Assembly: GCF_003634215.1 (NCBI RefSeq)
Contig: NZ_RBWX01000014.1
Location: forward strand, 1-58,098
Reading direction: 5' to 3'
DNA: 58,098 bases
Source: Sphingosinicella microcystinivorans
Lineage (GTDB): Bacteria; Pseudomonadota; Alphaproteobacteria; Sphingomonadales; Sphingomonadaceae
A program made the position numbers and the translations under genes. The notes under the pieces are model-generated. The model saw nothing but the letters and a program-made list of their open reading frames with translations, made no database searches and had not been told where the DNA came from. This document shows, in pieces, positions 42,195 through 49,931 of this stretch; positions within the stretch are counted from its first letter, which is position 1, and every line of letters starts with the position of its first letter.

Positions 42195-44684
42195 ATGACG
42201 GAAACGGTCAGGCTCGATATCGAACTCTTGCTTCCGGAGGTGCCCGATGAGGCGGACCGCTGCATAGAACGGTTGTCCGGCGAACTGCAGGGCCGGCCGG
42301 GCGTCGAAAAGGCGCATGTCGTTGCCGCGCAGGGCGACGCACCCGTCCAGCTTTGTATCCACTATGATCCCGACGTCGTGCCGCTCGAACGGGTGCGCCA
42401 GCTCGCCCGAAGTGCCGGGGCGGCACTGACCGACCAATATCAGCATCTTCTCTGGACCGACGTCGAGGGGCTCGGACACACGCGGCGCGCCCGAACGGTG
42501 AGTGATCGTTTGCGCCAGCTTTCCGGCGTCGTCGAAGCCGAGGCGAGCGCGGCGGGGATGATCCGCGTCGAGTTCAGCCGAACCGACATATCGCTCGACC
42601 GGATCCGCGCGGCGCTGGCCGATATGAGCGTCTATCCGAAATCGGCGACCGCAATAGCGGCGACGCCGGTGAAGGACGCACACGACGAGATCGGCGATCA
42701 TAGTGGCCATGATCACGCCGAGCATGCCGAAGGGGAGCATGTACATGCCCATGGCGGCATTTTTGGCGCGAACACCGAGCTTTATGTCGCGCTGCTGTGC
42801 GGGGCGGTGCTCGGGGTCGGCTTCGCGATCGAGAAGGTGGCCGACGCGCCGACCTGGGTTTCGCTCGCTTTCTATATTGCCGCTTATGGCCTTGGCGGCT
42901 GTTTCACCCTGCGCGAGGCGATCGAGAATCTGAAGCTCAAGCGATTCGAGATCGACACGCTGATGCTCGTCGCCGCGGCGGGTGCCGCCGCGCTTGGCGC
43001 TTGGGCCGAAGGGGCGCTCTTGCTCTTTCTCTTCAGCTTCGGCCATGCGCTCGAACATTATGCGATGGGGCGTGCCAAGCGGGCCATTGAGGCGCTGGCG
43101 GAACTGGCGCCGCAAACCGCGCTTGTTCGCCGCGACAGTGAAGTGCGCGAGTTTCCGGTCGAGGAACTGGTGGTCGGCGATATCGTCATCGTCAAGCCCA
43201 ATGAGCGGCTCCCGGCCGATGGCTTCATCGTCCTCGGCCGATCGAGCGTCAACCAGGCGCCGGTGACCGGCGAGAGCGTGCCGGTCGACAAGGAACCAGT
43301 CGCCGAGGCTAAAGAGGCCGCGCTACGCGCCGACACGCTCGATGCGAAACATCGCGTGTTTGCCGGCACCATCAATGGCGAAGGCGCGATCGAAATCGCG
43401 GTCACCCGGCTTTCCACCGACACGACGCTCGCGAAGGTCGTGAAGATGGTCAACGAGGCCGAGACCCAGAAATCGCCGACCCAGCGCTTTACCGACAAGT
43501 TCGAGCGCGTCTTCGTACCGAGTGTCCTCGGGCTCGTTTTCCTCCTGCTTTTCGCGGGGTTTGTCGTCGACGAGCCGTTCCGCGACAGCTTCTACCGGGC
43601 CATGGCCGTGCTCGTCGCAGCGAGTCCTTGCGCGCTCGCGATCGCCACGCCGAGCGCGGTCCTGTCCGGGGTCGCGCGCGCCGCGCGCGGTGGCGTCCTC
43701 GTCAAGGGCGGCGGCCCACTTGAAAATCTCGGTTCGCTGACGGCGCTCGCGTTCGACAAGACCGGCACGCTGACCGAGGGACGGCCGCGTATCACCGATG
43801 TGGTGCGGGCGACCGGCACGACCGACACCGAACTGCTGGCCATCGCGGTGGCGGTCGAGAACCTGAGCGACCATCCGCTCGCCACGGCGATCGTGCGTGA
43901 CGGCCGCGAAATGCTCAAGGATGCCGCTCTCCCCGTTGCTACCAACCTGAAGAACCTGACCGGGCGCGGCGTCCGGGCGCAGGTGGACGGCGAAACCGTG
44001 AGCATCGGAAAAGCGGAGATGTTCGGCGCCGATGGCATTGCGCCTCTTTCCTCCGAGATGGCAGAGGCGATCGAGCGGTTGCGCGAAAATGGCCGCACGA
44101 CGATGGTGGTGCGCAAGGGCACGCGCGACCTCGGCGCGATCGGGCTCATGGATACGCCGCGTGCCGCGGCGCGCGAGGCGATCTCGCGGCTGCGCGAATT
44201 GGGCATCGGCCGAATGATCATGATTTCGGGCGATCATCAGCGCGTCGCCGAATCCATCGCCGCCGAAGTGGGTCTGAGTGAAGCCTGGGGCGACCTGATG
44301 CCCGAGCAGAAAGTCGACGCGATCAAGAAGCTACGCGCCGAAATGCCCGTCGCAATGGTCGGCGACGGGGTCAATGACGCGCCGGCGATGGCGAGCGCCA
44401 CCGTCGGAATCGCGATGGGCGCAGCGGGTTCCGACGTCGCGCTGGAGACGGCCGATATCGCGCTGATGGCGGACGATCTGGCGCATCTGCCCTTCGCGAT
44501 TGGGCTCAGCCGCCGGACCCGCTCGATCATCCGCCAGAATATGGTCGTCAGTCTTGGCGTCGTCGTCGTCCTGGTCCCGGCGACGATCTTTGGCCTGGGG
44601 ATCGGCCCGGCGGTCGCGGCGCATGAAGGCTCGACCCTCGTGGTTGTCGCCAATGCACTGCGGCTGCTTGCTTATCGCGAATAG
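42195..44684 (+). CDS. Heavy-metal P1B-type ATPase, SPC (P1B-4-like) group
   Basis: 829 residues. Phosphorylation motif DKTGTLTEG (Asp at about 521), GDGVNDAPA hinge (about 722), SDHPLATAIV HP motif. The ion-binding helix reads ASPCALAIATP (SPC, not CPC) and the last membrane helix has AHEGSTLVV, which together mark the P1B-4 group that exports Co, Zn, Fe or Ni rather than Cu(I). The N terminus has two HMA-like ferredoxin folds without CxxC, followed by a His/Asp-rich linker at about 165-190 (HSGHDHAEHAEG) that may sense or load metal. Complete; ribosome site AAAGGA seen before the ATG. Confidence 0.93.
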   Translation: MTETVRLDIELLLPEVPDEADRCIERLSGELQGRPGVEKAHVVAAQGDAPVQLCIHYDPDVVPLERVRQLARSAGAALTDQYQHLLWTDVEGLGHTRRARTVSDRLRQLSGVVEAEASAAGMIRVEFSRTDISLDRIRAALADMSVYPKSATAIAATPVKDAHDEIGDHSGHDHAEHAEGEHVHAHGGIFGANTELYVALLCGAVLGVGFAIEKVADAPTWVSLAFYIAAYGLGGCFTLREAIENLKLKRFEIDTLMLVAAAGAAALGAWAEGALLLFLFSFGHALEHYAMGRAKRAIEALAELAPQTALVRRDSEVREFPVEELVVGDIVIVKPNERLPADGFIVLGRSSVNQAPVTGESVPVDKEPVAEAKEAALRADTLDAKHRVFAGTINGEGAIEIAVTRLSTDTTLAKVVKMVNEAETQKSPTQRFTDKFERVFVPSVLGLVFLLLFAGFVVDEPFRDSFYRAMAVLVAASPCALAIATPSAVLSGVARAARGGVLVKGGGPLENLGSLTALAFDKTGTLTEGRPRITDVVRATGTTDTELLAIAVAVENLSDHPLATAIVRDGREMLKDAALPVATNLKNLTGRGVRAQVDGETVSIGKAEMFGADGIAPLSSEMAEAIERLRENGRTTMVVRKGTRDLGAIGLMDTPRAAAREAISRLRELGIGRMIMISGDHQRVAESIAAEVGLSEAWGDLMPEQKVDAIKKLRAEMPVAMVGDGVNDAPAMASATVGIAMGAAGSDVALETADIALMADDLAHLPFAIGLSRRTRSIIRQNMVVSLGVVVVLVPATIFGLGIGPAVAAHEGSTLVVVANALRLLAYRE

Positions 44685-44716
44685 CTGCGCGCTGGGACTT
44701 GGCGCGGTTAGGGGAG

Positions 44717-45205
44717 ATGGACGTGTTCGAGATTGTAAGGGAGACGCTGCTGCTGCGATCGCCCGACCAGCTCTGGGAAGTACTGGCGGATTTCGACCGA
44801 TACGAACGCTGGAAACCCTATGTACGGCCAAAGGGACTCTTTGAGCGCGGCGCGGAGATCGAATTTTCCTTCCGCATGAACCCGGCAAACCCGCGCTTCT
44901 GGCGGGTAACGGCAACCATATCCCGATGCGACCCCGGAGAGCATCTCGCGTTCGACGTGAAGCTCGGCGGGATGCTGCTGTCGATCGAGGAGCATTTCAA
45001 GATCGAGCCGGCGCCGGAAGGTACGCGGTTGACCCACAGCATAAGCTGCAAGGGGCTGATCGCTCGTCTCGGGCTTCCCAAGATACGCCGGAACTTTGAA
45101 GTCCTTCTGAGCGAAACCAACCGCCTCCTGACACAATATCTCGCTCGGCCTCGGTCCAAACCGGCAGCGAAGGTCATGCGGTCGAAGAAGGGGCGGCGGT
45201 CGTGA
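44717..45205 (+). CDS. SRPBCC family protein
   Basis: 162 residues with the START/polyketide-cyclase helix-grip pattern: MDVFEIVRETLLLRSPDQLWEVLADFDRYERWKPYV, then FRMNPANPRFWRVTATISRCDPGEHLAFDVKLGG, EEHFKIEPAPEGTRLTHSISCKG, and a C-terminal helix FEVLLSETNRLLTQYL. SRPBCC proteins bind hydrophobic ligands in a deep pocket. No link with metals is known; it may be a passenger. The ATG at 44717 was chosen because it starts the domain directly; a TTG at 44699 would add six residues. C-terminal tail is strongly basic (RSKKGRRS). Confidence 0.78.
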   Translation: MDVFEIVRETLLLRSPDQLWEVLADFDRYERWKPYVRPKGLFERGAEIEFSFRMNPANPRFWRVTATISRCDPGEHLAFDVKLGGMLLSIEEHFKIEPAPEGTRLTHSISCKGLIARLGLPKIRRNFEVLLSETNRLLTQYLARPRSKPAAKVMRSKKGRRS

Positions 45206-45538
45206 ACACGATCATCCGCGGAGGACATGCGACGGGTCGTGCTGGAAAGTGATGATGCCCGTCCCGGCGAAATGTCGGGGCGGGCCTTCTGTGCCGGAAT
45301 TTACGCGCCAGTCCTGCCGCCTTGCCGCGAATACGACCCGGGTCGCCGCTGGGCCGCCAGCAAGAGCCGCATATTCAGAGGTCATTCAACGACAAGAGAG
45401 GATTTCTGGCCGCCGCGATTGCGGCATCATAGCGGTCGAGCGAACCGCTTTTGCCAAGCGCGGGTACGAAATCTCTGTCGGTGTCGGTCATGACCCTTCT
45501 TTAGTGACGGCCATCGCATCCGCGCTTGAACGAAGGGG
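45206..45538. other. 333-base gap between convergent genes
   Basis: No supported gene. Short frames here have no ribosome site. One stretch (about 45440-45545, reading rightward) has a protein-like composition and could be the end of a lost gene, but nothing confirms it. Confidence 0.45.
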
Positions 45539-46192
45539 CTATCCCTCGATCATGAGATCACTCGCGCAAATGCCGAACATCGCCTTGATCGTGCGTGCGA
45601 AATGGGCACTGTCGCTGAACCCCGCCATGTGCGCCGCCTCCGTTGCGCCCCGTTGCCTGCCGATCGCTTCGAACGCGATCAGCAAACGGCGCCACAGCAC
45701 ATAGCGTTGGAATGGCATTCCGATTTTGGCGGTAAAGAGATGGCGGAACCGTCCGAGCGACAGGCCGCTCTCCCGGCCTGCGTCGGCAAGCCGGACGGCT
45801 TGCACGATGCGCGCATCGAGCGGTCGGCGCGGTTCAAGTGCGAGCCAAGCCTTCCAGAAGCCCGTGCCACGGTCGCTCACGACATGGATCGGCTTCGCGC
45901 CGTTCGGGCGCGCTCTCAGATCGACGGGCGGACCGAATTGGATCGTCGGCTCGACATACCAGAGCTCCGCCTCGCTCGCCGGAAGAAGACAATGAACGAC
46001 TTCGGGCTCGATGAGCAGGCACCGACCTATGTAGCGCTGCCCGTGGCTGTCGGTTACTTCGACCGGATCGTCGGCAAAGACCGCCTGCGCGGCGAAGTGC
46101 CGATGGGGAACGGCATCTCCGACCGAACCCGACCAGCAGGCGAGGAAATCGCCAATGCGAAGTCTGCCTTTCCAATGAGCTAGGTCGGTCAT
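45539..46192 (-). CDS. AraC family transcriptional regulator
   Basis: 217 residues. The C-terminal third is a double HTH of the AraC/XylS type: AGRESGLSLGRFRHLFTAKIGMPFQRYVLWRRLLIAFEAI and ATEAAHMAGFSDSAHFARTIKAMFGICAS, with the second recognition helix (GFSDSAHFxRxFxxxFG) well kept. The N-terminal half (CWSGSVGDAVPHRHFAAQAVF) looks like a small cupin-type sensor with a His pair. Ligand and targets are unknown. A TGCTAT/ATAGCA inverted repeat overlaps its start codon (46192-46207), a possible autoregulation site. The FTR1 gene is divergent, 196 bases away. Confidence 0.88.
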   Translation of the reverse strand: MTDLAHWKGRLRIGDFLACWSGSVGDAVPHRHFAAQAVFADDPVEVTDSHGQRYIGRCLLIEPEVVHCLLPASEAELWYVEPTIQFGPPVDLRARPNGAKPIHVVSDRGTGFWKAWLALEPRRPLDARIVQAVRLADAGRESGLSLGRFRHLFTAKIGMPFQRYVLWRRLLIAFEAIGRQRGATEAAHMAGFSDSAHFARTIKAMFGICASDLMIEG

Positions 46193-46351
46193 GCTATTCT
46201 GATAGCAGCAGGTCTACCTCGCCGTCACCCCGGGCGACGAACTCGCTTGGCGTTCATATGCTTCTGAATAGGCGCCCTCCGGTTGGGCCTGTTGATCGCA
46301 GCTTAGCCAAAGACGCCGATTCTATATTGATTGCCAGGCCCCAATCAGTCA

Positions 46352-46371
46352 TTGCAAATCATTCTCAATAA
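46352..46371 (+). promoter_or_regulatory. Fur-box-like site before the FTR1 gene
   Basis: TTGCAAATCATTCTCAATAA, 17 bases before the chosen start, resembles the AATnATTnnnAAT half of Fur sites and the TGCRAATnATTCTCA-type iron boxes seen in proteobacteria. It suggests repression of the permease under iron sufficiency. Confidence 0.55.
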
Positions 46372-46388
46372 AGGTGGCTGGCGTGGCG

Positions 46389-48341
46389 ATGACCCTGAAC
46401 CGAAATTCATTCGCGCCGATGCGGGCGCTGGGGCGCGGCGCTCTGGCCATTTTGCTCTTGGCTCTGTTCGCGCTCCAGCCGGCCCGCGCGAGCGAATCCG
46501 AGGTTCAGACCATTTGGCGGCTGCTCGATTATGTTGCCGTTGATTATCCCGGTGCGGTGTCCGGCGACAAGGTTATGAGTGCGGCTGAATATGCCGAGAT
46601 GACCGAGTTTGCCACGCAGGTCGAAGCGCGTTTGAAGCGACTGCCGCAGAAGGCCGCGAAGCCGAATTTGGTGGCTCGCGCCGCCACCTTGCGCCAATCG
46701 ATCGCTGCGAAATCCGCACCGGCGACGATCGAAGAACAATCGCGGGGGCTCGCCGAGGCTTTGCTTGGAAGTTACCCCGTGCCGCTGGCGCCGCGGTCGG
46801 CTCCCGATCTGGCGCGCGGCGCGAAGCTCTACGCGGAAAATTGTTCCATGTGTCATGGCGCGACCGGTGCCGGAAACGGCCCGGGCGCCGCGGGGCTCGA
46901 TCCGCCGCCGATCGCTTTCACGGACGCGGCGCGAGCGCGCGAGCGTAGCCTGTTCGCGCTCTACCAAGTGATTTCGCAAGGCCTTGAGGGAACGTCGATG
47001 GCAAGTTTCGAAGCCCTTCCCGACGGCGATCGCTGGGCGCTGTCCTTTTATGTCGGCAGCCTCGCCTTTCCCGAATCTTCGCAAACCGTCGGTCGGCAGA
47101 TATGGGATGCGGAGGCGCCCGTTCGGGCCGCCATACCCGATCTTGCAACCCTCGTGGCCAAGACGCCTGCGCAGCTTGCGCGTGAGATAGGAGATGACAA
47201 GGCCGGGCCGCTGACCGCCTTTTTGCGTCGCCAGCCCGAAGCCGCCGTTGCGAAACCGGCCGGCTCGCTGGCGCTGTCCCGCCAGCGCCTCGAAGCGAGC
47301 CTGAAAGCCTATTCGGCAGGCGACCGCGGCGCCGCGTCCGATCTGGCGTTATCCGCCTATCTCGACGGATTTGAACCAGTCGAACCGGTTCTAGCAGCGC
47401 GCGATCCCGACCTCATGGCGAAGATCGAGCTGGCGATGGGAAATTTGCGTTCGACCATCGGGAAGGGCCGCCCGGTCGCGGAAGTCGAGACGGCAAATGC
47501 CGAGGTTGCCCGGCTGTTCGTCGAAGCCGAAGCTGCCCTCGCCCCTGAGCAGGCGAGCGTCTCTTCCAGCTTTCTCGGTGCTTTCGGAATCCTTTTGCGC
47601 GAAGGCCTTGAGGCGCTGCTGATCGTGATCGCCATGATGGCCTTTCTGCGCAAAACTGGCCGAACCGACGTGATGGGATATGTCCATGGCGGCTGGGTCT
47701 CGGCGCTCACCGCTGGGGCGTTGACCTGGTTCGTCGCAACCTACTTTATCGGGGTCAGCGGGGCATCACGCGAACTCACCGAAGGCTTTGGTTCGCTCTT
47801 CGCTGCAATTATCCTGATCTCGGTCGGCATCTGGATGCATGGCAAGAGCAATGCCGAAGCTTGGCAGCGCTATATCAAGGAAAAAATCTCCGCTGCGCTG
47901 TCGCGCCGGTCGGCATGGTTTCTGTTCGGCCTGACCTTCCTCGTGGTCTATCGCGAGGTGTTCGAAACGATCCTCTTTTACGCAGCCCTGTGGGCGCAGG
48001 GAAATGGCGGCGCCATGCTGGCGGGGGCTGCGACGGCTGCTGTCCTGCTTGGCTTGATCGCCTGGGCAATGCTGTGCTACAGCGCCCGGCTCCCGATCAC
48101 GCAATTCTTCTCCTGGAGCGCGGCGCTGATCGCAGTCCTGGCCATTGGCCTGGCCGGTAAGGGTGTCGGCGGATTGCAAGAAGCCGGCCTACTCGGCGTT
48201 ACGCCGCTGGCCGGATTTCCCCGGGTTCCGATCCTGGGAGTATACCCGACGCTTCAGACGGTCCTGGCGCAGCTTGCGGCTGCCATCATCCTTGCCGCAG
48301 GCTTCTGGTTCAATCGGGCAAGGGCGCCGCGCGCGGCTTAG
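46389..48341 (+). CDS. Cytochrome c-FTR1 fusion iron permease
   Basis: 650 residues from ATG 46389 (GTGs at 46374 and 46383 are in frame but abut the Fur-like site). After a signal peptide (to about 33) comes a periplasmic part with a heme c site, AENCSMCHGATGAGNGPG (CxxCH at about 151-155), then the FTR1 permease with seven membrane helices and two REGLE-type motifs, LLREGLEALLIVIAMM (about 403) and VVYREVFETILFY (about 520), which bind ferric iron. In this family a linked electron carrier is thought to oxidise Fe(II) as it passes. Complete. It stands out among heavy-metal exporters as an importer. Confidence 0.9.
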   Translation: MTLNRNSFAPMRALGRGALAILLLALFALQPARASESEVQTIWRLLDYVAVDYPGAVSGDKVMSAAEYAEMTEFATQVEARLKRLPQKAAKPNLVARAATLRQSIAAKSAPATIEEQSRGLAEALLGSYPVPLAPRSAPDLARGAKLYAENCSMCHGATGAGNGPGAAGLDPPPIAFTDAARARERSLFALYQVISQGLEGTSMASFEALPDGDRWALSFYVGSLAFPESSQTVGRQIWDAEAPVRAAIPDLATLVAKTPAQLAREIGDDKAGPLTAFLRRQPEAAVAKPAGSLALSRQRLEASLKAYSAGDRGAASDLALSAYLDGFEPVEPVLAARDPDLMAKIELAMGNLRSTIGKGRPVAEVETANAEVARLFVEAEAALAPEQASVSSSFLGAFGILLREGLEALLIVIAMMAFLRKTGRTDVMGYVHGGWVSALTAGALTWFVATYFIGVSGASRELTEGFGSLFAAIILISVGIWMHGKSNAEAWQRYIKEKISAALSRRSAWFLFGLTFLVVYREVFETILFYAALWAQGNGGAMLAGAATAAVLLGLIAWAMLCYSARLPITQFFSWSAALIAVLAIGLAGKGVGGLQEAGLLGVTPLAGFPRVPILGVYPTLQTVLAQLAAAIILAAGFWFNRARAPRAA

Positions 48342-48409
48342 CTGCGCGCCGCGAGGAACATCATCAGCATGCCGTCAGTGGGCACGAGCAACGGCCGACT
48401 TCCCGCACG

Positions 48410-49048
48410 TCACTCCGCGGCCACTCCCGCCTTGTGCGAAGAAATCTCTCCGAGCGCGTCGCGGACGATATCATAGGCTGAATGGAGGAAGAGCAGCGCA
48501 ATGACGCCCGCGACGAGCAGGTCGGGCCAGGCCTTGCCGGTCACCGCAACCAGACCAGCCGCGACGATGACCGCCACATTGGCGAGGGCATCGTTGCGCG
48601 AGAACAGCCAGATCGCGCGCGCTGTCGCGTCGCCTTCGTTGCGGAAGCGGCTAAGGACGAGCGCCGCCGAGATGTTGACGAGCAGGGCGGCGATGCCGAT
48701 GCCGCCCATCAGGTCGGCCTCAGGCGGGATGGCGTGAAAGCTGCGCCAGATCGCCGATCCAATGACGCCAAGGCCGAGGACAGCGAGAAAGCAGCCCTGA
48801 GCCAGCGCGGTTCGGCTGCGCGCAACCGCCGACCAGCCGAGCGCGATCAGTCCTACAAGGGTGATCGATCCATCGCCGATGAAATCGAGCGAATCGGCCT
48901 TGAGTGCCTGCGACCGCGCAAGGAAGCCGCCCGCCAGTTCGATCACGCCAAAGCCGAGGTTGAGAAGGACAACGATCCAGAGCGCGCGCCGATATGCGGG
49001 GTCAACACCCGCGCGCTTTTCGTCCGCTTCGCAGCCGCAATCGCTCAT
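48410..49048 (-). CDS. Small CDF-like cation transporter with Cys N terminus
   Basis: 212 residues from ATG 49048: MSDCGCEADEKRAG (CxC) then six hydrophobic segments. Helix 2 has LKADSLDFIGDGSITLVG (DxxxD type) and helix 5 SRNDALANVAVIVAAG, both closely matching the protein at 30199-30831 (LQADALDFLGDAANYA; SRNDAINNLL). The two are paralogues, each divergent from a MerR gene. A possible start 14 codons upstream would place polar residues before the Cys motif. Exports a soft or divalent metal by inference; the substrate is not determined. Confidence 0.88.
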   Translation of the reverse strand: MSDCGCEADEKRAGVDPAYRRALWIVVLLNLGFGVIELAGGFLARSQALKADSLDFIGDGSITLVGLIALGWSAVARSRTALAQGCFLAVLGLGVIGSAIWRSFHAIPPEADLMGGIGIAALLVNISAALVLSRFRNEGDATARAIWLFSRNDALANVAVIVAAGLVAVTGKAWPDLLVAGVIALLFLHSAYDIVRDALGEISSHKAGVAAE

Positions 49049-49088
49049 TCCGTCATTCTTTCCCTTCTCGAGTCGGCGCTCTATATGC

Positions 49089-49108
49089 ACCCTCCAGCAA
49101 CTATAGGT
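49089..49108. promoter_or_regulatory. MerR-type operator between the CDF and MerR genes
   Basis: Read on the minus strand this is ACCTATAGTTGCTGGAGGGT, clearly related to the dyad at 30137-30157 (shared TAGTTGCT centre and AGGGT end). TTGAAC lies at its left end and a CATATAG -10 at its right end on the minus strand, driving the CDF gene. Confidence 0.72.
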
Positions 49109-49115
49109 TCAAGCG

Positions 49116-49523
49116 ATGAAAATAGGCGAATTGGCGCGCGCGACCGACACGAAGGTCGAAACCATCCGCTACTATGAAGTCGCGGGCCTGCTGGCGCCTC
49201 CGGCACGGACCGGCGGCAATTATCGCTCCTACGGAACCGGCGATCTCGAGCGCCTGTCCTTTATTCGCCGCGCTCGCGATCTCGGATTTTCGCTCGAGGA
49301 GGTTCGCGAGCTTCTAGCGCTCGCCGACGACCGCGACCAGCCCTGCGGCGCCGTCGATGCGGTCGCAAGCAGCCATCTCGCGACGATCGAGCGCAAGATC
49401 GCCGATCTCGCCCAGATGCGCGACGAACTCGCGCGCATTATCGGTGGCTGCCGCTTGGGAAAAGTCGGCGACTGCAAGATCATCCAGACGCTCGGGCCGA
49501 TGCGCGGCGCCGCGCGAAACTGA
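49116..49523 (+). CDS. MerR family metal-responsive regulator
   Basis: 135 residues: MKIGELARATDTKVETIRYYEVAGLLAPPARTGGNYRSYG is the MerR HTH, followed by LERLSFIRRARDLGFSLEEVRELL, the dimer helix and a metal loop with Cys at QPCGAVDAV and GGCRLGKVGDCKIIQTL. The Cys spacing is the same as in the regulator at 29717-30130, which has an additional Cys/His tail that is lacking here; so the two sensors may differ in metal range. Divergent from the CDF gene it presumably controls; convergent with cusF, with a CGCGCCG/CGGCGCG hairpin between them. Confidence 0.9.
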   Translation: MKIGELARATDTKVETIRYYEVAGLLAPPARTGGNYRSYGTGDLERLSFIRRARDLGFSLEEVRELLALADDRDQPCGAVDAVASSHLATIERKIADLAQMRDELARIIGGCRLGKVGDCKIIQTLGPMRGAARN

Positions 49524-49549
49524 CGCGCCGCCCAAAGGCCGGCGCGCGA

Positions 49550-49909
49550 TCAGGAGGCGGGAAGCGCCTCGATCCGCGTGATGCGCCCTTTGGCGCCATC
49601 CCAGTCGAGCTCAAAGGCGACGCGGTCGCCAACCTTGAGGCCCTTCAGCAAGTCCGCCGAGGCCTCGAACCCCATCGTCATCGGCGGCCATTTCAGCGCG
49701 GCGATTTCGCCATGATCGAGCGTGACGGTCCCCTTGGCTGTATCGATCGCGGTGATTTTTCCTTCGCCTTTTCCACGCTGCACCGAAGCCGGAGCGGCTG
49801 CGGTCGTTTCCTTGGGGGCGGGGGTCTGCTGTTTGTCGGCCTCCGGGCTGCAGGCGCCTACGGCCATCAGCACGACCGCGCTCGCAGCCAATATGCACTT
49901 CGTCTTCAT
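49550..49909 (-). CDS. cusF: Copper-binding periplasmic protein CusF-like (lipoprotein)
   Basis: 119 residues. MKTKCILAASAVVLMAVGAC gives a lipoprotein signal (Cys about 20), then a charged linker and the CusF OB-fold: GKITAIDTAKGTVTLDHGEIAALKWPPMTMGFEA. The His (DHGE), Trp (KWP) and two Met (PMTMGF) match the four residues by which CusF holds Cu(I)/Ag(I). It hands metal to the CusCBA pump. Most CusF proteins are soluble; lipid anchoring here would keep it at a membrane. Last gene of the cus operon, 22 bases after cusA. ATG 49909 chosen by signal peptide; an upstream ATG adds seven residues. Confidence 0.92.
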   Translation of the reverse strand: MKTKCILAASAVVLMAVGACSPEADKQQTPAPKETTAAAPASVQRGKGEGKITAIDTAKGTVTLDHGEIAALKWPPMTMGFEASADLLKGLKVGDRVAFELDWDGAKGRITRIEALPAS

Positions 49910-49931
49910 GTCGTTTCTCCTTGCTTTCATG

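Noticed and set aside
45249-45704. Rightward 151-codon frame between the SRPBCC and AraC genes
   Set aside because: It overlaps the AraC HTH region antisense and has no ribosome site; only a short middle part looks protein-like.
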